Positions 1 through 10,553 of a stretch of DNA of 64,000 nt are shown here, piece by piece. The DNA is from Anthostomella pinea (lineage: Eukaryota > Ascomycota > Sordariomycetes > Xylariales > Xylariaceae). The position numbers and the translations under genes were made by a program. The stretch's first letter is position 1. Every line of letters starts with the position of its first letter. Under the pieces are notes generated by a model. The model was not told where the DNA came from, made no database searches, and saw only the letters and a list, made by a program, of their open reading frames with translations. Location of the stretch: contig CAUWAG010000018.1 of NCBI GenBank assembly GCA_963556695.1, positions 2,170,001 through 2,234,000 of the forward strand, written 5' to 3'.

Positions 1-217
1 TGCGGTCAAATCGCAGAAGATGGACGCCGCGCCCCCTAGTCGAAACACGCGTTGTTCGCAAGCCAGAAAGTCTCCTTCACTGGCAGGCTCGGATGGTAGC
101 AGCGACGCGCCTCCGCCACGGCGGAATTTGCCATTCATGCAAGGCAAGAAGAAAGCAGCGCCGCCGCCGGCGCCTGCGGATGATGAGGAAACGGCATCGG
201 ATGATGATGAGCTATGA
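1..217 (+). CDS. C-terminal end of an unrecognised protein (partial, runs off the left edge)
   Basis: The frame is open from base 2 to the TGA at 215-217, giving about 71 residues. The visible part is low complexity: Ser/Pro/Lys-rich, then Pro-Pro-Arg-Arg-Asn-Leu-Pro-Phe-Met, then an Ala-Pro run and an acidic tail ending in Asp-Asp-Asp-Glu-Leu. Such acidic tails are common on nuclear proteins, but no domain is visible and I do not recognise the family. The stop lies 200 bp from the 3' end of the convergent aldo-keto reductase gene. It could be a terminal exon whose acceptor lies left of the window; a spurious ORF is also possible. Confidence 0.45.
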   Translation, partial: AVKSQKMDAAPPSRNTRCSQARKSPSLAGSDGSSDAPPPRRNLPFMQGKKKAAPPPAPADDEETASDDDEL

Positions 218-418
218 AACACCTGGGCCAGGTGCATTGCAAAGGTCTGGATAAGAAAGAGTACGTCTTCACTATGCAGGAGCAACCGCTCGCGTGAGTT
301 GCAAGTTGTCGTAATGCCAGTTCATTTCCCCTTTATGTCGTGACTCTATAGCTCTAAGTGTATCAGAAGCCTCCCCAGCAGCTGACGTTCCCACTCCAAC
401 TACCATGCCCTCAGACAT

Positions 419-1654
419 CTACCGCCGGTCATCATCCGGAAAATGCCTATTCCAAAACCCCCGAAAGTGCTTCTGCCGCCCCAACTCCGCCACCTCCCCG
501 ACCTCCCTAGGCGTCAGCTTGAATGCCGGCACGCTCTTCATGAACCCCTGCAGTCGCTCGTCCCGCGCACTCGTAGTGATCGCCACAATGCCCTGATCCA
601 GACACCACCTCAACGCCACATCACCCACACCAACACCATACTTCTTCGCCAGGGCCTCATAGACCCCGTCCACAGGCCCCGGCGCCGCCTTCGCAACCGC
701 CGTCAGCGGCGCATAGGCCGCAAGCGCGATTTGTTGGTTGCGGTGGTAGTCGACGAATCCGGGCGCGTGCTGCAGGTACGGATGGAACTCGACCTGGTTA
801 ATCGCGGGCGGGACGCGCGCCGTCTGCAGCACGGTGTCCAGGTGCTCTGGTAGGAAGTTGGACACGCCGATGGAGCGCGCGCGGCCGCTGTCTTTGATGG
901 CTTCCATCTGCGCCCAGATGGATTGGAGCTCTTGGGGTGTGGAGGCGAGATGCGGCGCGTGGATTAGGTAGAGGTCTACGTAGTCCAGCCCCAGGCGCGC
1001 GAGCGAGGCGTCGAAGGCGGTGGCCACGCTGTCGGATTTGCCGCCGGTGCCGCGGAGCTTGGTTGTTATGTAGAGGGACTGGCGCGGGAGATGGGAGGCG
1101 GCGATGGCGGCGCCGAGTTCGCGCTCGTTTTTGTAGACTGGGTTGTTTGAGATTGGGGTGGTTTTGGGAGGGAGTTTGGCACGGGATGGAGTGATGCGAA
1201 GCGAGAGTACTTACCCTCTGCGCCGTCCAGGTGATAGTATCCGTTCTTGATCGCCATGAGCGTCAGCTTGGTGACCTCTTCGGCCTCGCCCTTGGAGCGG
1301 GCTGTGCCGAGGCCGTAGGCGAGCTTTGTAGCGCAACAATGTCAGCAACGTCTTTCATGTTACTCGTATATACAAGTCCCCGCCATTGGTTTCGAGGCCA
1401 GGCGCGGCACGTACCATGGGGATCTCGTTCCCGTCGTTCATCTTCAGCGTCGGGACGTACCCCGTCTGCTTCGGCGTAGCACCGGAGGCGTCCGGGGCGT
1501 ACGTCGAGTCCATTGAATTCATCTTGGCGGCCTGGGTGTGATATCTCGCTCTGGGAGATGATACTACGTGCGATCGGCCTTCCGGTAGCAGTAGACGTGA
1601 CTTGGAGCTGATGAGGTTCGTGAGCCGCGATGTGAGGAGTTGCGTTCGGAGCAT
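419..1654 (-). CDS. Aldo-keto reductase, GCY/YPR1-like, three exons
   Basis: NADPH-dependent carbonyl reductase of the AKR superfamily. I read exons 1654-1415, 1323-1215 and 1137-419 (stop at 419-421). The junctions restore LAYGLGTA after the first intron and the catalytic block [13 protein letters not shown] after the second, where Tyr is the AKR proton donor; Asp, Lys and His of the tetrad appear in [17 protein letters not shown] and DLYLIHAP. The NADPH-binding part follows ([34 protein letters not shown]). The N-terminus from the first ATG is Arg/Ser-rich and mitochondrial-presequence-like; a second in-frame ATG at about 1522 (MNSMDS) would give a cytosolic form of usual AKR length. The substrate cannot be predicted. 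The gene stands alone, convergent with the partial gene at the left edge. Confidence 0.88.
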
Positions 1655-2877
1655 TGGTGGTTGATGGAGGTTGCTATTCTGGAGCGGGTCGGGATTCGGG
1701 CTGGTATCATATCTATCTCAAATCCACGCGATTACTGTATGACCTCATGGACCTATACTTTCTTGTTTAATGTGAAGCATTTATGGGCGACTCGATCTGT
1801 TTGCAGGGCGGTTCAAGACCTGTCCAGCTCCAATCGTGGCTGTATCGTCCGGTGGTGATGGCATCATCGTCTCCGCACTCTGCTCATCGCCAGGGCTTCC
1901 CCAGATAAAGGCACGATCTAACTCGATCTGACTGGCTGCTTCAAAAGGACGAAGGCAGCATACCTATTACACTAGGTCACTATACAATTCGAAATGCGGT
2001 CACATTCACTACACGCGTCTATGACTATTTCATGGTTGCAACTCTTCACTGGTATTGATTGCCCTGAAGTCGGCGAGTCGTTCCCTGGTCATACGAAATT
2101 CACATCTCTCCTTGGACGCTATAATAAGACAGTCAGCTCTTGAACGCAACGAGTAGTTCAGTAAGAAGTCTGATAGTTCATTGTCATACAGAGGCCAGAG
2201 AGCAACCAATATAGCAAACCCAGCGCTGTGTCAACATAGATCCAAGTTCAACTCCTCTGGTTCGTGCCCCTTTCTGCTACAGTGTCGTCGTAGTCTCCAG
2301 CCAGTATGATTTGATATTGTCGCTACTGGAATCCGGAGACTTTTGCGTTGATGCTCGAGGGGCACAGGGGCAACTCGGAGTACACGGCCCGTATCTTCTG
2401 TCCCGTGGTTGCCATCTCCATTCCCTGCATTTCATGTACAACATACCTGCGTATTGAAATCATTGTCACTGTTTCATATCCAAACGGTGTTGCTATCATA
2501 CCTGGACAATACCTCCGGTGTGAGAACTATCGTGTTGCATGACAACAAGTGATTATCGTCTCCTTGGCAACATTATGGAGTCGGTGTCACGGGTGGACCA
2601 AAGGGTCCGGACATTAAATAAGGTGCTGACTGATGAGGTCCCTCTCGACCTCGCCACCATAGTAGGTAACCCCTGCTGTAGGTATGCCGTCATCAAACCT
2701 CTGACGGCATTTCCACCTCAGATCTTCGACATTCCCGTCCTCATGTCTCGTCGATTTTGACTGCTTTCTTCATTTTATCGCCCTTTAGCACGCTTCTCTA
2801 TTTGTATTAAATACCCTTCAGTTACGTTCCCCCTGCCTCTTACAACGAGAGGCACATTTCACGAGCTAGGTGCGCCC
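1655..2877. other. Intergenic region between divergent AKR and SelO genes
   Basis: About 1.2 kb between two divergent start codons, so it should hold both promoters. Short open frames at 2348-2542 and 2539-2760 show no recognisable domain, no splice-linked continuation and no coding-like composition. I see no RNA gene, repeat or transposon end. The last 100 bases before SelO are pyrimidine-rich, as is common upstream of fungal start codons. Confidence 0.5.
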
Positions 2878-4869
2878 TTGATGCTCGTCCACCGCATCCT
2901 CTCCCGAAGCCTCCCCCACATTCGACTGGCGCAGATGGCGTCGCCATTCTCGACCAACGGCAACGGCACTCCCGCTGCGGCGAATACCACCGCAGTCTCT
3001 ATCAGCGACATACCGAAGTCATGGACATTCACGTCGAAGCTGCCGCCCGACTCCGTCTTTCCCACGCCCGCCGACTCGCACAAGACCCCGCGCGACCGGA
3101 TCGGACCCCGCCAGGTCCGCGATGCGCTGTACACATGGGTGCGCCCGCAGACCGTCAACTCGCCCGAGCTGCTGGCCATCAGCCCGGCGGCGATGCGCGA
3201 CCTGGGGATCAGCGATGGCGATGAGCACACCGAAGACTTCATCAACACCGTCGCGGGCAACAAGCTTCAGGGGTGGGACGAGGAGAAGCAGGAGGGCGGT
3301 TACCCTTGGGCGCAATGCTACGGCGGCTTCCAGTTTGGATCGTGGGCCGGTCAGCTGGGCGACGGCCGCGCTATCTCCCTCTTCGAGACGACGAATCCGA
3401 GCACGGGCGGACGATACGAGCTACAACTGAAGGGCGCTGGCCTGACACCTTACAGTCGGTTCGCGGATGGCAAAGCCGTGCTGCGGAGTAGCATACGGGA
3501 ATTCGTTGTCAGTGAGGCGCTGAATGCGCTGGGAATACCTAGCACGAGAGCGCTGAGCTTGACCCTGCTACCGGGTGTCAAGGTGCGGCGCGAGGCCATC
3601 GAGCCAGGTGCCATTGTGGCGAGATTCGCGCAGTCGTGGCTGCGCATCGGAAACTTCGATATTCTGCGAGCGCGCGGCGACAGAAAGCTGATCCGGCAGC
3701 TGGCGACGTACGTGGCAGAGGACGTCCTTGGCGGCTGGGAGAATCTACCTGGACGACTTGAAGACCCCGATAAGCCGAAGGAAAGCCCACCGCCGAAGCG
3801 TAATATCGCCTCAGAGACGATAGAGGGCCCGACGGAATCAGCTGAGAACCGCTTCACTCGCCTCTATCGAGAAATCGTGCGGCGCAATGCTCTTACGGTT
3901 GCGAAGTGGCAAGCTTATGGTTTCATGAACGGGGTGCTGAACACGGACAACACGTCTCTATTCGGGCTCAGTATCGACTTCGGCCCCTTCGCCTTCATGG
4001 ATAATTTCGACCCTTCGTACACTCCCAATCACGATGACCACATGCTGCGGTACAGCTATCGCAACCAGCCGAGCATCATCTGGTGGAATCTTGTGCGGCT
4101 AGGCGAGTCGCTGGGGGAGCTCATCGGTGCTGCCGATCGAGTAGATGATGGGCAGTTCATCGAAGACGGCGTAGCAGAGGACGAGGCCGAAACCATCATT
4201 GCAAGAGCCGAAAAGGTCATCATGCAGATTGGTGAGGAATACAAGGCTGTCTTCCTAGGCGAATATAAGAAGGTGATGACAGCTAGGCTGGGCCTCAAGA
4301 ACTTCAAAGAAGGTGATTTTGAGGAACTCTTCAGCGGTATCCTGGATACCATGGAGGCGCTGGAGCTAGACTTCAACCTCTTCTTCAGACGACTGAGTGC
4401 GGTTAAGATCAGCGAGCTGGAGACGGAACAGTCGAGGCAAGAAAAGGCCGGCGTCTTCTTCTACAAAGACGGGGTCACAGGCATCGGCGGCGAAGCAGAG
4501 GGCTGCAAGCGCGTCGGCGACTTGCTGAGCAAGTGGCGGACACGCATCATCGAAGACTGGGGCGACGACGGGCAGGGCGGCATGTCGGAAGAGCAAGACT
4601 CGCAGCGGATACAGGCAATGAAGAAGGTTAATCCCAGCTTCATCCCCAGAGGCTGGATTCTCGACGAGATCATACAGAAGGTACAGAAGAACAAGGAGAA
4701 CGACGTCCTGGACCGGGTCATGCACATGGCGCTACATCCCTTCGAGGATAGCTGGGCTAGCCGCGAGTTCGACGGTGAGGTGTATGCAGGGGACAAGGAC
4801 GAGGAGACTCGTTGGACCGGCGATGTGCCTAGGGCTGGACGGGCTATGCAGTGCAGTTGCAGCTCGTAG
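2878..4869 (+). CDS. SelO / YdiU-family protein adenylyltransferase, mitochondrial
   Basis: Pseudokinase-fold enzyme of the SelO family, which in bacteria, yeast (Fmp40) and animals transfers AMP to Ser/Thr/Tyr of target proteins and acts in redox homeostasis. The 663-aa single-exon protein has the family hallmarks in order: KGAGLTPYSRFADGKAVLRS (residues about 184-203), GIPSTRALSL, the GNFDILRARGD segment, and the active-site region MNGVLNTDNTSLFGLSIDFG (about 350-369), which supplies Asn and the Mg-binding and catalytic Asp residues. The N-terminus (MLVHRILSRSLPHIRLAQ) is Arg-rich without acidic residues and fits a mitochondrial presequence; an in-frame ATG at 2935 gives a form lacking it. 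The protein ends Cys-Ser-Cys-Ser-Ser, with Cys at the third-last position, where vertebrate SELENOO has selenocysteine. Confidence 0.95.
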   Translation: MMLVHRILSRSLPHIRLAQMASPFSTNGNGTPAAANTTAVSISDIPKSWTFTSKLPPDSVFPTPADSHKTPRDRIGPRQVRDALYTWVRPQTVNSPELLAISPAAMRDLGISDGDEHTEDFINTVAGNKLQGWDEEKQEGGYPWAQCYGGFQFGSWAGQLGDGRAISLFETTNPSTGGRYELQLKGAGLTPYSRFADGKAVLRSSIREFVVSEALNALGIPSTRALSLTLLPGVKVRREAIEPGAIVARFAQSWLRIGNFDILRARGDRKLIRQLATYVAEDVLGGWENLPGRLEDPDKPKESPPPKRNIASETIEGPTESAENRFTRLYREIVRRNALTVAKWQAYGFMNGVLNTDNTSLFGLSIDFGPFAFMDNFDPSYTPNHDDHMLRYSYRNQPSIIWWNLVRLGESLGELIGAADRVDDGQFIEDGVAEDEAETIIARAEKVIMQIGEEYKAVFLGEYKKVMTARLGLKNFKEGDFEELFSGILDTMEALELDFNLFFRRLSAVKISELETEQSRQEKAGVFFYKDGVTGIGGEAEGCKRVGDLLSKWRTRIIEDWGDDGQGGMSEEQDSQRIQAMKKVNPSFIPRGWILDEIIQKVQKNKENDVLDRVMHMALHPFEDSWASREFDGEVYAGDKDEETRWTGDVPRAGRAMQCSCSS

Positions 4870-5680
4870 TCTGCGTCGTAATCGGTGGCTTGAGATCACC
4901 AGTCAGGGTGGATAGTCTTGACCAGTGGACACGATGTCGCTACGTAGGCACAACACAGTGGAAGCTCTTCTCTACCCTTCCTACATGTATTACTTGTAGC
5001 AAATAAAAGCAGCCCCTATTCCAACGAGTCTGACGATTCCTCGTCCGGAGCGGCAAGGCTCTACGATACATACACTGTGAAGCTGTGCTACGTGACACGA
5101 AGGCCAAGACACTACATGCACACGCCTCTAGCCTACCCATGAAGCTCTACTGTATGCCAAGCAGCCCTATCCCGCTGTCGCCTGCGCCGGCGCCAATGAT
5201 GGCGACAGCGCGCACGTGGGATCTACACGGCATCTACAGGACAGAGTGGTGTAACTCGATGAGCGTCATGTACACGTGATCAGTTGAAGTGCATGCTTTG
5301 GCGAGTGAAAGATGGAGGGCGACGACAAGTTGTATTGTAATCGAGGGAATGGCCGTATGTGGCTGTGTCGCGGCGATGATGGTGATCTATGAATAGAATC
5401 AGCCCTGCCAGGATTTTGGCGGTTTCATAAACGGCCGCTAGCTGGCAACGGCTGGCGCACTGGCTGCCTGTTGGGTGGCGATGTTTTGTGTCAGCTGGGC
5501 GGCACAGCCAGGCAGACAGACTCCTTCGAATGATTCACCTCGGGCTGAATCAGATATCCACGCAAGTGCTCCTTCTTCCCCGCCTCTCTCTCTCCTCAAG
5601 TCATCCTACTTTCCGTTTTATTCGTTATTTCATCTGTTTATTCACCTTCGACTCTTGATCACCTCATCGCATCATCAGTC
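4870..5680. other. Intergenic, tandem genes SelO to membrane protein
   Basis: Contains the 3' flank of SelO and the promoter of the next gene. There is no convincing coding sequence. The 120 bases before the next ATG are strongly CT-rich (for example tctctctcctcaag and ttcccc runs), typical of fungal 5' leaders. Confidence 0.5.
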
Positions 5681-6836
5681 ATGTTCTCTTTCTCAGGTCT
5701 GGCCCTCGCGGCCCTCGAATCCAGGAATGCGGTTGTCGACTCAGCCTCCCAGCTGCTGTCCAAGAGAGGCAGCAGCGACAGCGACCCCTCGGCGTGGTCG
5801 GGACTGTTCTTCACTGCGATCGTGCTCCTGAACGTCGCGGTGTTCTTGCCGATGATACTATTCGTACGTTATGCCCATCTATTGACTACAGTATGTATCT
5901 TTCAAGAGGTGGCTAACAGATGCGTCATAGCTCGGCTACACATTGAGCGAACTCATCCCGACCATCGCAATTGTCGAAGACGACGCACCACTCGACGCCC
6001 CTCCCGCATACGAGCGTGTCGCCCTCGACGACAAGTCGGCGCACGCTGACATCGCCAAGCATGACGTCGCCGCCGAAGCCAGCGAAGCCGGCGCCACGCC
6101 CGTCCTCCGCCCCGTAACCGCCAGTCTCCGCGACACCTGCCGGCTCCTCCGCTCGCTCGGCGGCTGGACCTCTGTCTTCCGCGGCCTGCGCATCCACGTC
6201 CTGGCCAACGCCGCCATCGCCCTCGTCACCATCGCTCTCTCGTGCATCCCGTACCTCCCGGTGTCCGTCGCCGTCCTCTTCGCCTCGCTGATCTGCGTGC
6301 CCCTCAACACGGCCTGGGTCCACGTCGCCATCTCATCGCAGGCCAGCACCTCGTTCTGGAGCCGCCTGTCTAACGCCAAGACCATGTACAGGGCGGCCGC
6401 GCTCCCGACGCTGGTCTACTACGTCGCCATGCAGGTCGTCCACATGGTGTCGTACCTGATCGCCGGGTCGCCCAAGACGCTGCAGGGCGAGGACGCCCCA
6501 AGGGGCTTACTCGCCGTCGGCGTCATGGTCCTGCTCTCCGTGGGCCTCCTCGTGCCCGCACAGGTCGTCCTCGTCCGCGTGCAGGCCTCGCTGCTGCCGG
6601 CTGACGACCAGACCATCGTCGCGGTCAACCGCGCGGTCAGTGCTGAAGGAGAACAGAGGGGCTACATGTCGACGGGAGAGGCTTGGAGCTCGTTCTCGCG
6701 CGCCTCGTGGGTCAGGCTGCTTAAGCTCTACGTCAAGACCATCTTTGTTGGCGTGGCGATCGAGCTTATGGCAACTTCCGTCATCCTGCTGGAGTTCGGT
6801 GTCATTGCTGTCATTGGTAGCATGGTCAACAAATAA
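5681..6836 (+). CDS. Multi-pass membrane protein (fungal family often mislabelled ubiquitin carrier protein), two exons
   Basis: Exons 5681-5863 and 5931-6836 join in phase to give 363 aa. Exon 1 ends in a first hydrophobic helix (FFTAIVLLNVAVFLPMILF) that continues into exon 2. After a Pro/Ala/Asp-rich loop come further helices around AAIALVTIALSCIPYLPVSV, VAVLFASLICVPLNTAWVHV, a long segment near MVVLSVGLLVPAQVVLVRVQ, and a C-terminal helix ending GSMVNK. The VPAQVVLVRVQASLLPADD-type block is what I associate with a conserved fungal integral-membrane family annotated in databases, probably wrongly, as ubiquitin carrier protein. Nothing in the sequence resembles a ubiquitin-conjugating enzyme. 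The molecular function is unknown. Confidence 0.85.
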
Positions 6837-7475
6837 GACAACGTAGTTGTGTCTGCCGCCGCTGTGGTATTGTGACCTGGAGCAGGTACATGCTATGAAT
6901 GAGTTGTCATAACGATGACAAAAGGGGGTGGCGTTCTCACTCTGTGTGGCGGACGGGCACCCGAGATTGGTGTAAAGGAGGGAGGCCTCCTGTCGACTAT
7001 CTAGGACTCGCAGTCGATGGATATCATGCAAACCCCAACAGACTAGAATACTCTACGAATACCCCGTGTATACGACTGATAGGTAGAAATATACAACATA
7101 TCTCCCGAATTCCCCCGAAGGTCCAGTTACGCTCCTTTTTGCAACAATCAAAGCTGCAGAGCAGATGCTCATCTGACACGTAGACTCAAACCTGCGCATG
7201 TAGTTAGTTCGTCGTGCATGCTGAGCGTGGCTGGGAGAAGTCCTACATATGTACGTCGTGGTATCTCCTTACTCGCTCCCTCTATCGCTGTCGGAAGGCC
7301 AACCATAGGGGAGGAGAACGATGACTTGTTGTTCTGCAGGGAGCTGCAGTGCTAATCAGGCGTGGAAGCACTCACTGTATATGTACATGGATACCTACGT
7401 TATCTTTGCCTCTTCCATGCAGACGAGATCGTCGTCAATCGCCAAGTCGGCATGTTGCCTGTTTGGGGAGTCATA

Positions 7476-7530
7476 CTGTATTAGGTTCGATCCCTTTCAC
7501 CGGTGGCTTTTGGAGCTGCAGTATCTATCT
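7476..7530 (+). repeat. 55-bp dispersed repeat, copy 1
   Basis: Core runs from CTGTATTAGGTTCGATCC to GGAGCTGCAGTATCTATCT. It contains GGTTCGATCCC (7484-7494), a match to the RNA polymerase III internal box B consensus. A box-A-like TCGCCAAGTCGG lies at 7439-7450, a normal tRNA-like spacing. The flanking T stem and acceptor stem do not pair, so this is not a functional tRNA; a tRNA-derived SINE relic is possible. Confidence 0.75.
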
Positions 7531-7906
7531 CTGGTGCCTCCATCCCGGACCGTCCGTCCCCGTTGAGTGGTAGTAGTCCAAGGTTCTAATGTACCGCCTT
7601 TTCTAAGCAACTCTTCTACGGCTGCTCTTACCATCTGTTCGCGAAGCCAGACAATTCTCACCTGATTTTCCTCATCGTGTTCATGATGAATCTACGCACG
7701 ACAGGCTTCCCCCGAGTTCTACAGCCGATAAAGATGTTCTAAGTCTTGCTTGGCGAACGAGTGGTAACAGCACGCCGTTGAAGAGTTGCTTAGAAAGAGC
7801 CGTATCTCGTCAAACACCCCGTTTGCAACGCTTTCGTTTGCCGTATCTAAGCCATGTACCACGCTCGTTGGCCAGCCCAATTCCTCCACACGTAAGGGGC
7901 GGGTAT

Positions 7907-7935
7907 GGGCATCTGAGGTCTTGGGTTTGAGTCGC
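7907..7935 (+). other. tRNA 3'-half-like remnant
   Basis: The segment reads atctgaggtcttgggtttgagtc, which resembles the variable-region/T-arm part of a tRNA (GGTCTTGGGTTCGAGTC with one C-to-T change in the loop). No matching 5' half or acceptor stem is seen. I treat it as a possible SINE or tRNA relic only. Confidence 0.25.
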
Positions 7936-8035
7936 CGTGAAGCCACACTGGGACGAAGGCGCGAGGGCGCGCGTTTCGTTTGTCTTGGACAGGTTGGACT
8001 GTTGGCGGACGTACGGTAACAAGAACGTATACATC

Positions 8036-8091
8036 CTGCATTAGGTTCGATCCCTTTTACCGGTGCCGCTTTGGAGCTGCAGTATGTATCT
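8036..8091 (+). repeat. 55-bp dispersed repeat, copy 2
   Basis: Direct copy of the element at 7476-7530, 560 bp downstream, differing at a handful of positions plus one inserted base in the middle (ggtgccgctttgg against ggtggcttttgg). It keeps the box-B-like GGTTCGATCCC. Similarity ends sharply at both edges. Confidence 0.75.
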
Positions 8092-9408
8092 GAGACCTAC
8101 CTACCCAGGAAGCATGATCTGGCTGTCTGGCAACCCTCTCGTTATTGGCATCAAAAGCCTAGGTATCTTCCACCCACCTTCCCCTTCAGCCGTCTGCCAA
8201 CAAACGGACCTCGCAGCCTTATACATGACAGGACAGTCAGTGCTGCATACCTACGTGGGACTCGGGAAGGCCAGACCAGGACCAGGAGCCGGACGATGAC
8301 TGGGCCGGCCAGAAAAGTGACGGCCCTGCATATGTATGTCACCCACATCCTCCCGTCACTCCCGCATGCAAGAGACGCACGAGAACCGCGCGGGTGAGAC
8401 ACAGGCTGGCATACATGACGGGGGCGGGAGCTGATTGGTCGAGGGTCTCGGTTGCTGCATCTCTCTGCACGTCAGCACGACTGCCGCGCCCGAACCCTAT
8501 TGGTCTCGGGGTCGGAGGGCCGAGGGTTCGGCGGGCGAATGGACGGTGGTAGACATGAGGGGATGTGGGGGAATGGAGGAGGGGAGACGGAGACGGGTAA
8601 TGTCGTACGTGAGATTGTGCCAGTGTCTCGGGATGCTGCAGGAGGCCAATCCGCTCGTATCCAATGGGTTGTCCTCTGCGTGGCCTTTTTGGCGGTGGTG
8701 ACAATTAAGCAACGTGCATGTTGGTGACAACTAAGCTTCGTGCATGTCGACGTGATGATGTAATCGAGACCGCCCGTCTTACTCAGGCGTGCCGTGTTCC
8801 GGTAGATGTCTTGGATCAACCATTGGGCTATCATGTCCGCTGCGTGCTTGCGTGACAATATATTCGATGGGCTGGAAATAACTATTATGGGCAAAGGCGG
8901 AGAGTGCTCGAGGGAAAGGGGGAGAAGATGTGTTGATGATCGGTGAGTAGTAGATGTGAAGAACATGCAGAGCACGCAGTCTGTGACTGGGAACACCCGC
9001 TCATCCTCGCCTCTGCCTGTCCTCTTTGTCTCTACGTGGCTTTTATGTCGACTTTCTCGCTTTCGAGATCTCCAACAGTGTGAGAGCCGAGCGATGTCTG
9101 AGTCTGAGCGCCGTATGCAGCGTTGTCGAGAGGGTTACAGGTGTTTTTGGTTTGGGACTCTTATAATCATACATAATCGTGGGACTTTGAATCGCTTGCT
9201 CCATACTCAATCTCATGGTGCCTATGATCTTAGAGACACCGGCGCTATGGGCTCGCTGATGGAAAGAGGATTCTACTTGCATAACTTTAGTTTTACTCCT
9301 TTGTAGCGATGCAATCTTATTGAGAGTGAAAGGTGCTTATGAAGTCCTGTTGCTGTAAGACGACTTCAATTTCTTCCCGTTTTACACCGGCGCTTACAAG
9401 TAAACTAC

Positions 9409-9463
9409 AGATAGAAACTGCAGCTCTGAAAGCCACCGGTGAAAGGTATCGAGCCTAATGCAG
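9409..9463 (-). repeat. 55-bp dispersed repeat, copy 3 (inverted)
   Basis: Reverse-complement copy of the repeat at 7476 and 8036. On the minus strand it reads CTGCATTAGGCTCGATACC then TTTCACCGGTGGC. Its outer edge lies directly against the TA dinucleotide that flanks the MITE at 9466, so the MITE inserted at, or defined, this boundary. Confidence 0.75.
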
Positions 9464-9465
9464 TA

Positions 9466-9951
9466 CCATCCCCCCCCCCCTACTTGTCGTACACCCCCAC
9501 ACATCTCGTACAGCCAAACCCCACTATCACCACCAAAACACCCCATTTTTCACTTACACGTAACTAAGGTTTTTCACATTGTATAAATTTAGCAAAATTG
9601 CTACAAGTAGAACAATGATACGGCTTCAAAGCGATATACGCTGTAAAGCCGTGGCATAAGGCAATAGAAAGTTATAATAGATTTAGCCCAAGGTCTATGA
9701 CGACCTTGTTTCCCATACAAATTGTATGGAGGACTAGATCTTACGCAACCATAAATAATTCAAGAAATAAAATACTCTAAAATAAACGGGTTCAAAATAT
9801 TACATGCTAACTTATATAACTATATACGTACGAAGTTTCATATATATAGACCTTATATATCAAAAGTTATGAAAAAGTGATCGTTATATATGGTAGTTTT
9901 GTATGGGAGTGTACGAGATGTGGGGGTGTACGAGATGTGGGTGGGGGATGG
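9466..9951. mobile_element. MITE-like element 1 with imperfect TIRs and TA target duplication
   Basis: A 486-bp non-coding, AT-rich element. The left end starts CCATCCCCCC and contains GTACACCCCCACACATCTCG; the right end, on the opposite strand, starts CCATCCCCCACCCACATCTC and again contains GTACACCCCCACATCTCG. Both ends are bordered by TA (9464-9465 and 9952-9953), the target-site duplication expected of Tc1/mariner-type elements. The right end carries the CACATCTCGTACA motif twice. There is no transposase frame, so it would depend on an element elsewhere. Confidence 0.75.
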
Positions 9952-10319
9952 TATATGTACCGTTCTTGCCACGCTGTGTCGGCGCCCGCTCGTCGGCTAT
10001 ATTATCTCACTTGAACTCATGAATGGAAATATGACATAGGTTAGAACGCTTTGGAAGGAGGTTATGTGAATGGAGTGAACCGAGCAAGCCACCCACCTAA
10101 AGGCGCATTTGCAAATTAGTAGACGACACCGACAAACCTACAATTTACCCTTGGGAATAGCGACTGTAATTTAATCTCTCACCGAGACTTCCCATGTGGT
10201 CTTGATGTGGTTGGTTGCAAGGGGTTAAAACTTCTGGATTGTGCCACTGAGAATGCGTCACATCAAGGCGGAGGTGGCATAGAGGAGATTGTGAGGTGAG
10301 AGTGGTGGAATATTGGGGT

Positions 10320-10553
10320 TTGGAGGCCGTCGCCCCAGCGTCATGGTAACTGGCCCCATTGGTTAATTAGCAGGAAAGGATGTCACCGAGGTAGGATCAA
10401 AATCCCCCTCGCCGCGGAAGTATTAAGCGTAGCATAGTTGGAGGCCGTCGGTCCGCGTTACGGGAACTGGCCTCATTGGATATTAGTAGACAGGATGTCA
10501 CCGAGGTAGGATCAGATTCCTCCTCACCGAGGAAGTATTAAGCGTAGCATAGC
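10320..10553 (+). repeat. Tandem duplication, two copies of about 118 bp
   Basis: Copy 1 (10320-10437) and copy 2 (10438-10553) both start TTGGAGGCCGTCG and end AAGTATTAAGCGTAGCATAG. They share GATGTCACCGAGGTAGGATC exactly. Many of the differences are transitions, which would fit repeat-induced point mutation or simple ageing. A third unit may begin at 10554 (ccggaggc) but is not continued. Confidence 0.8.

Noticed and set aside
7439..7510. Possible tRNA gene with A- and B-box-like motifs
   Set aside because: Acceptor, anticodon and T stems do not pair; only the box-like words remain, shared with the dispersed repeat.
10320..10553. CRISPR-like or LTR interpretation of the 118-bp tandem units
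   Set aside because: Only two adjacent units with no spacers, in a eukaryote; no LTR ends (TG..CA) or primer-binding site flank them.
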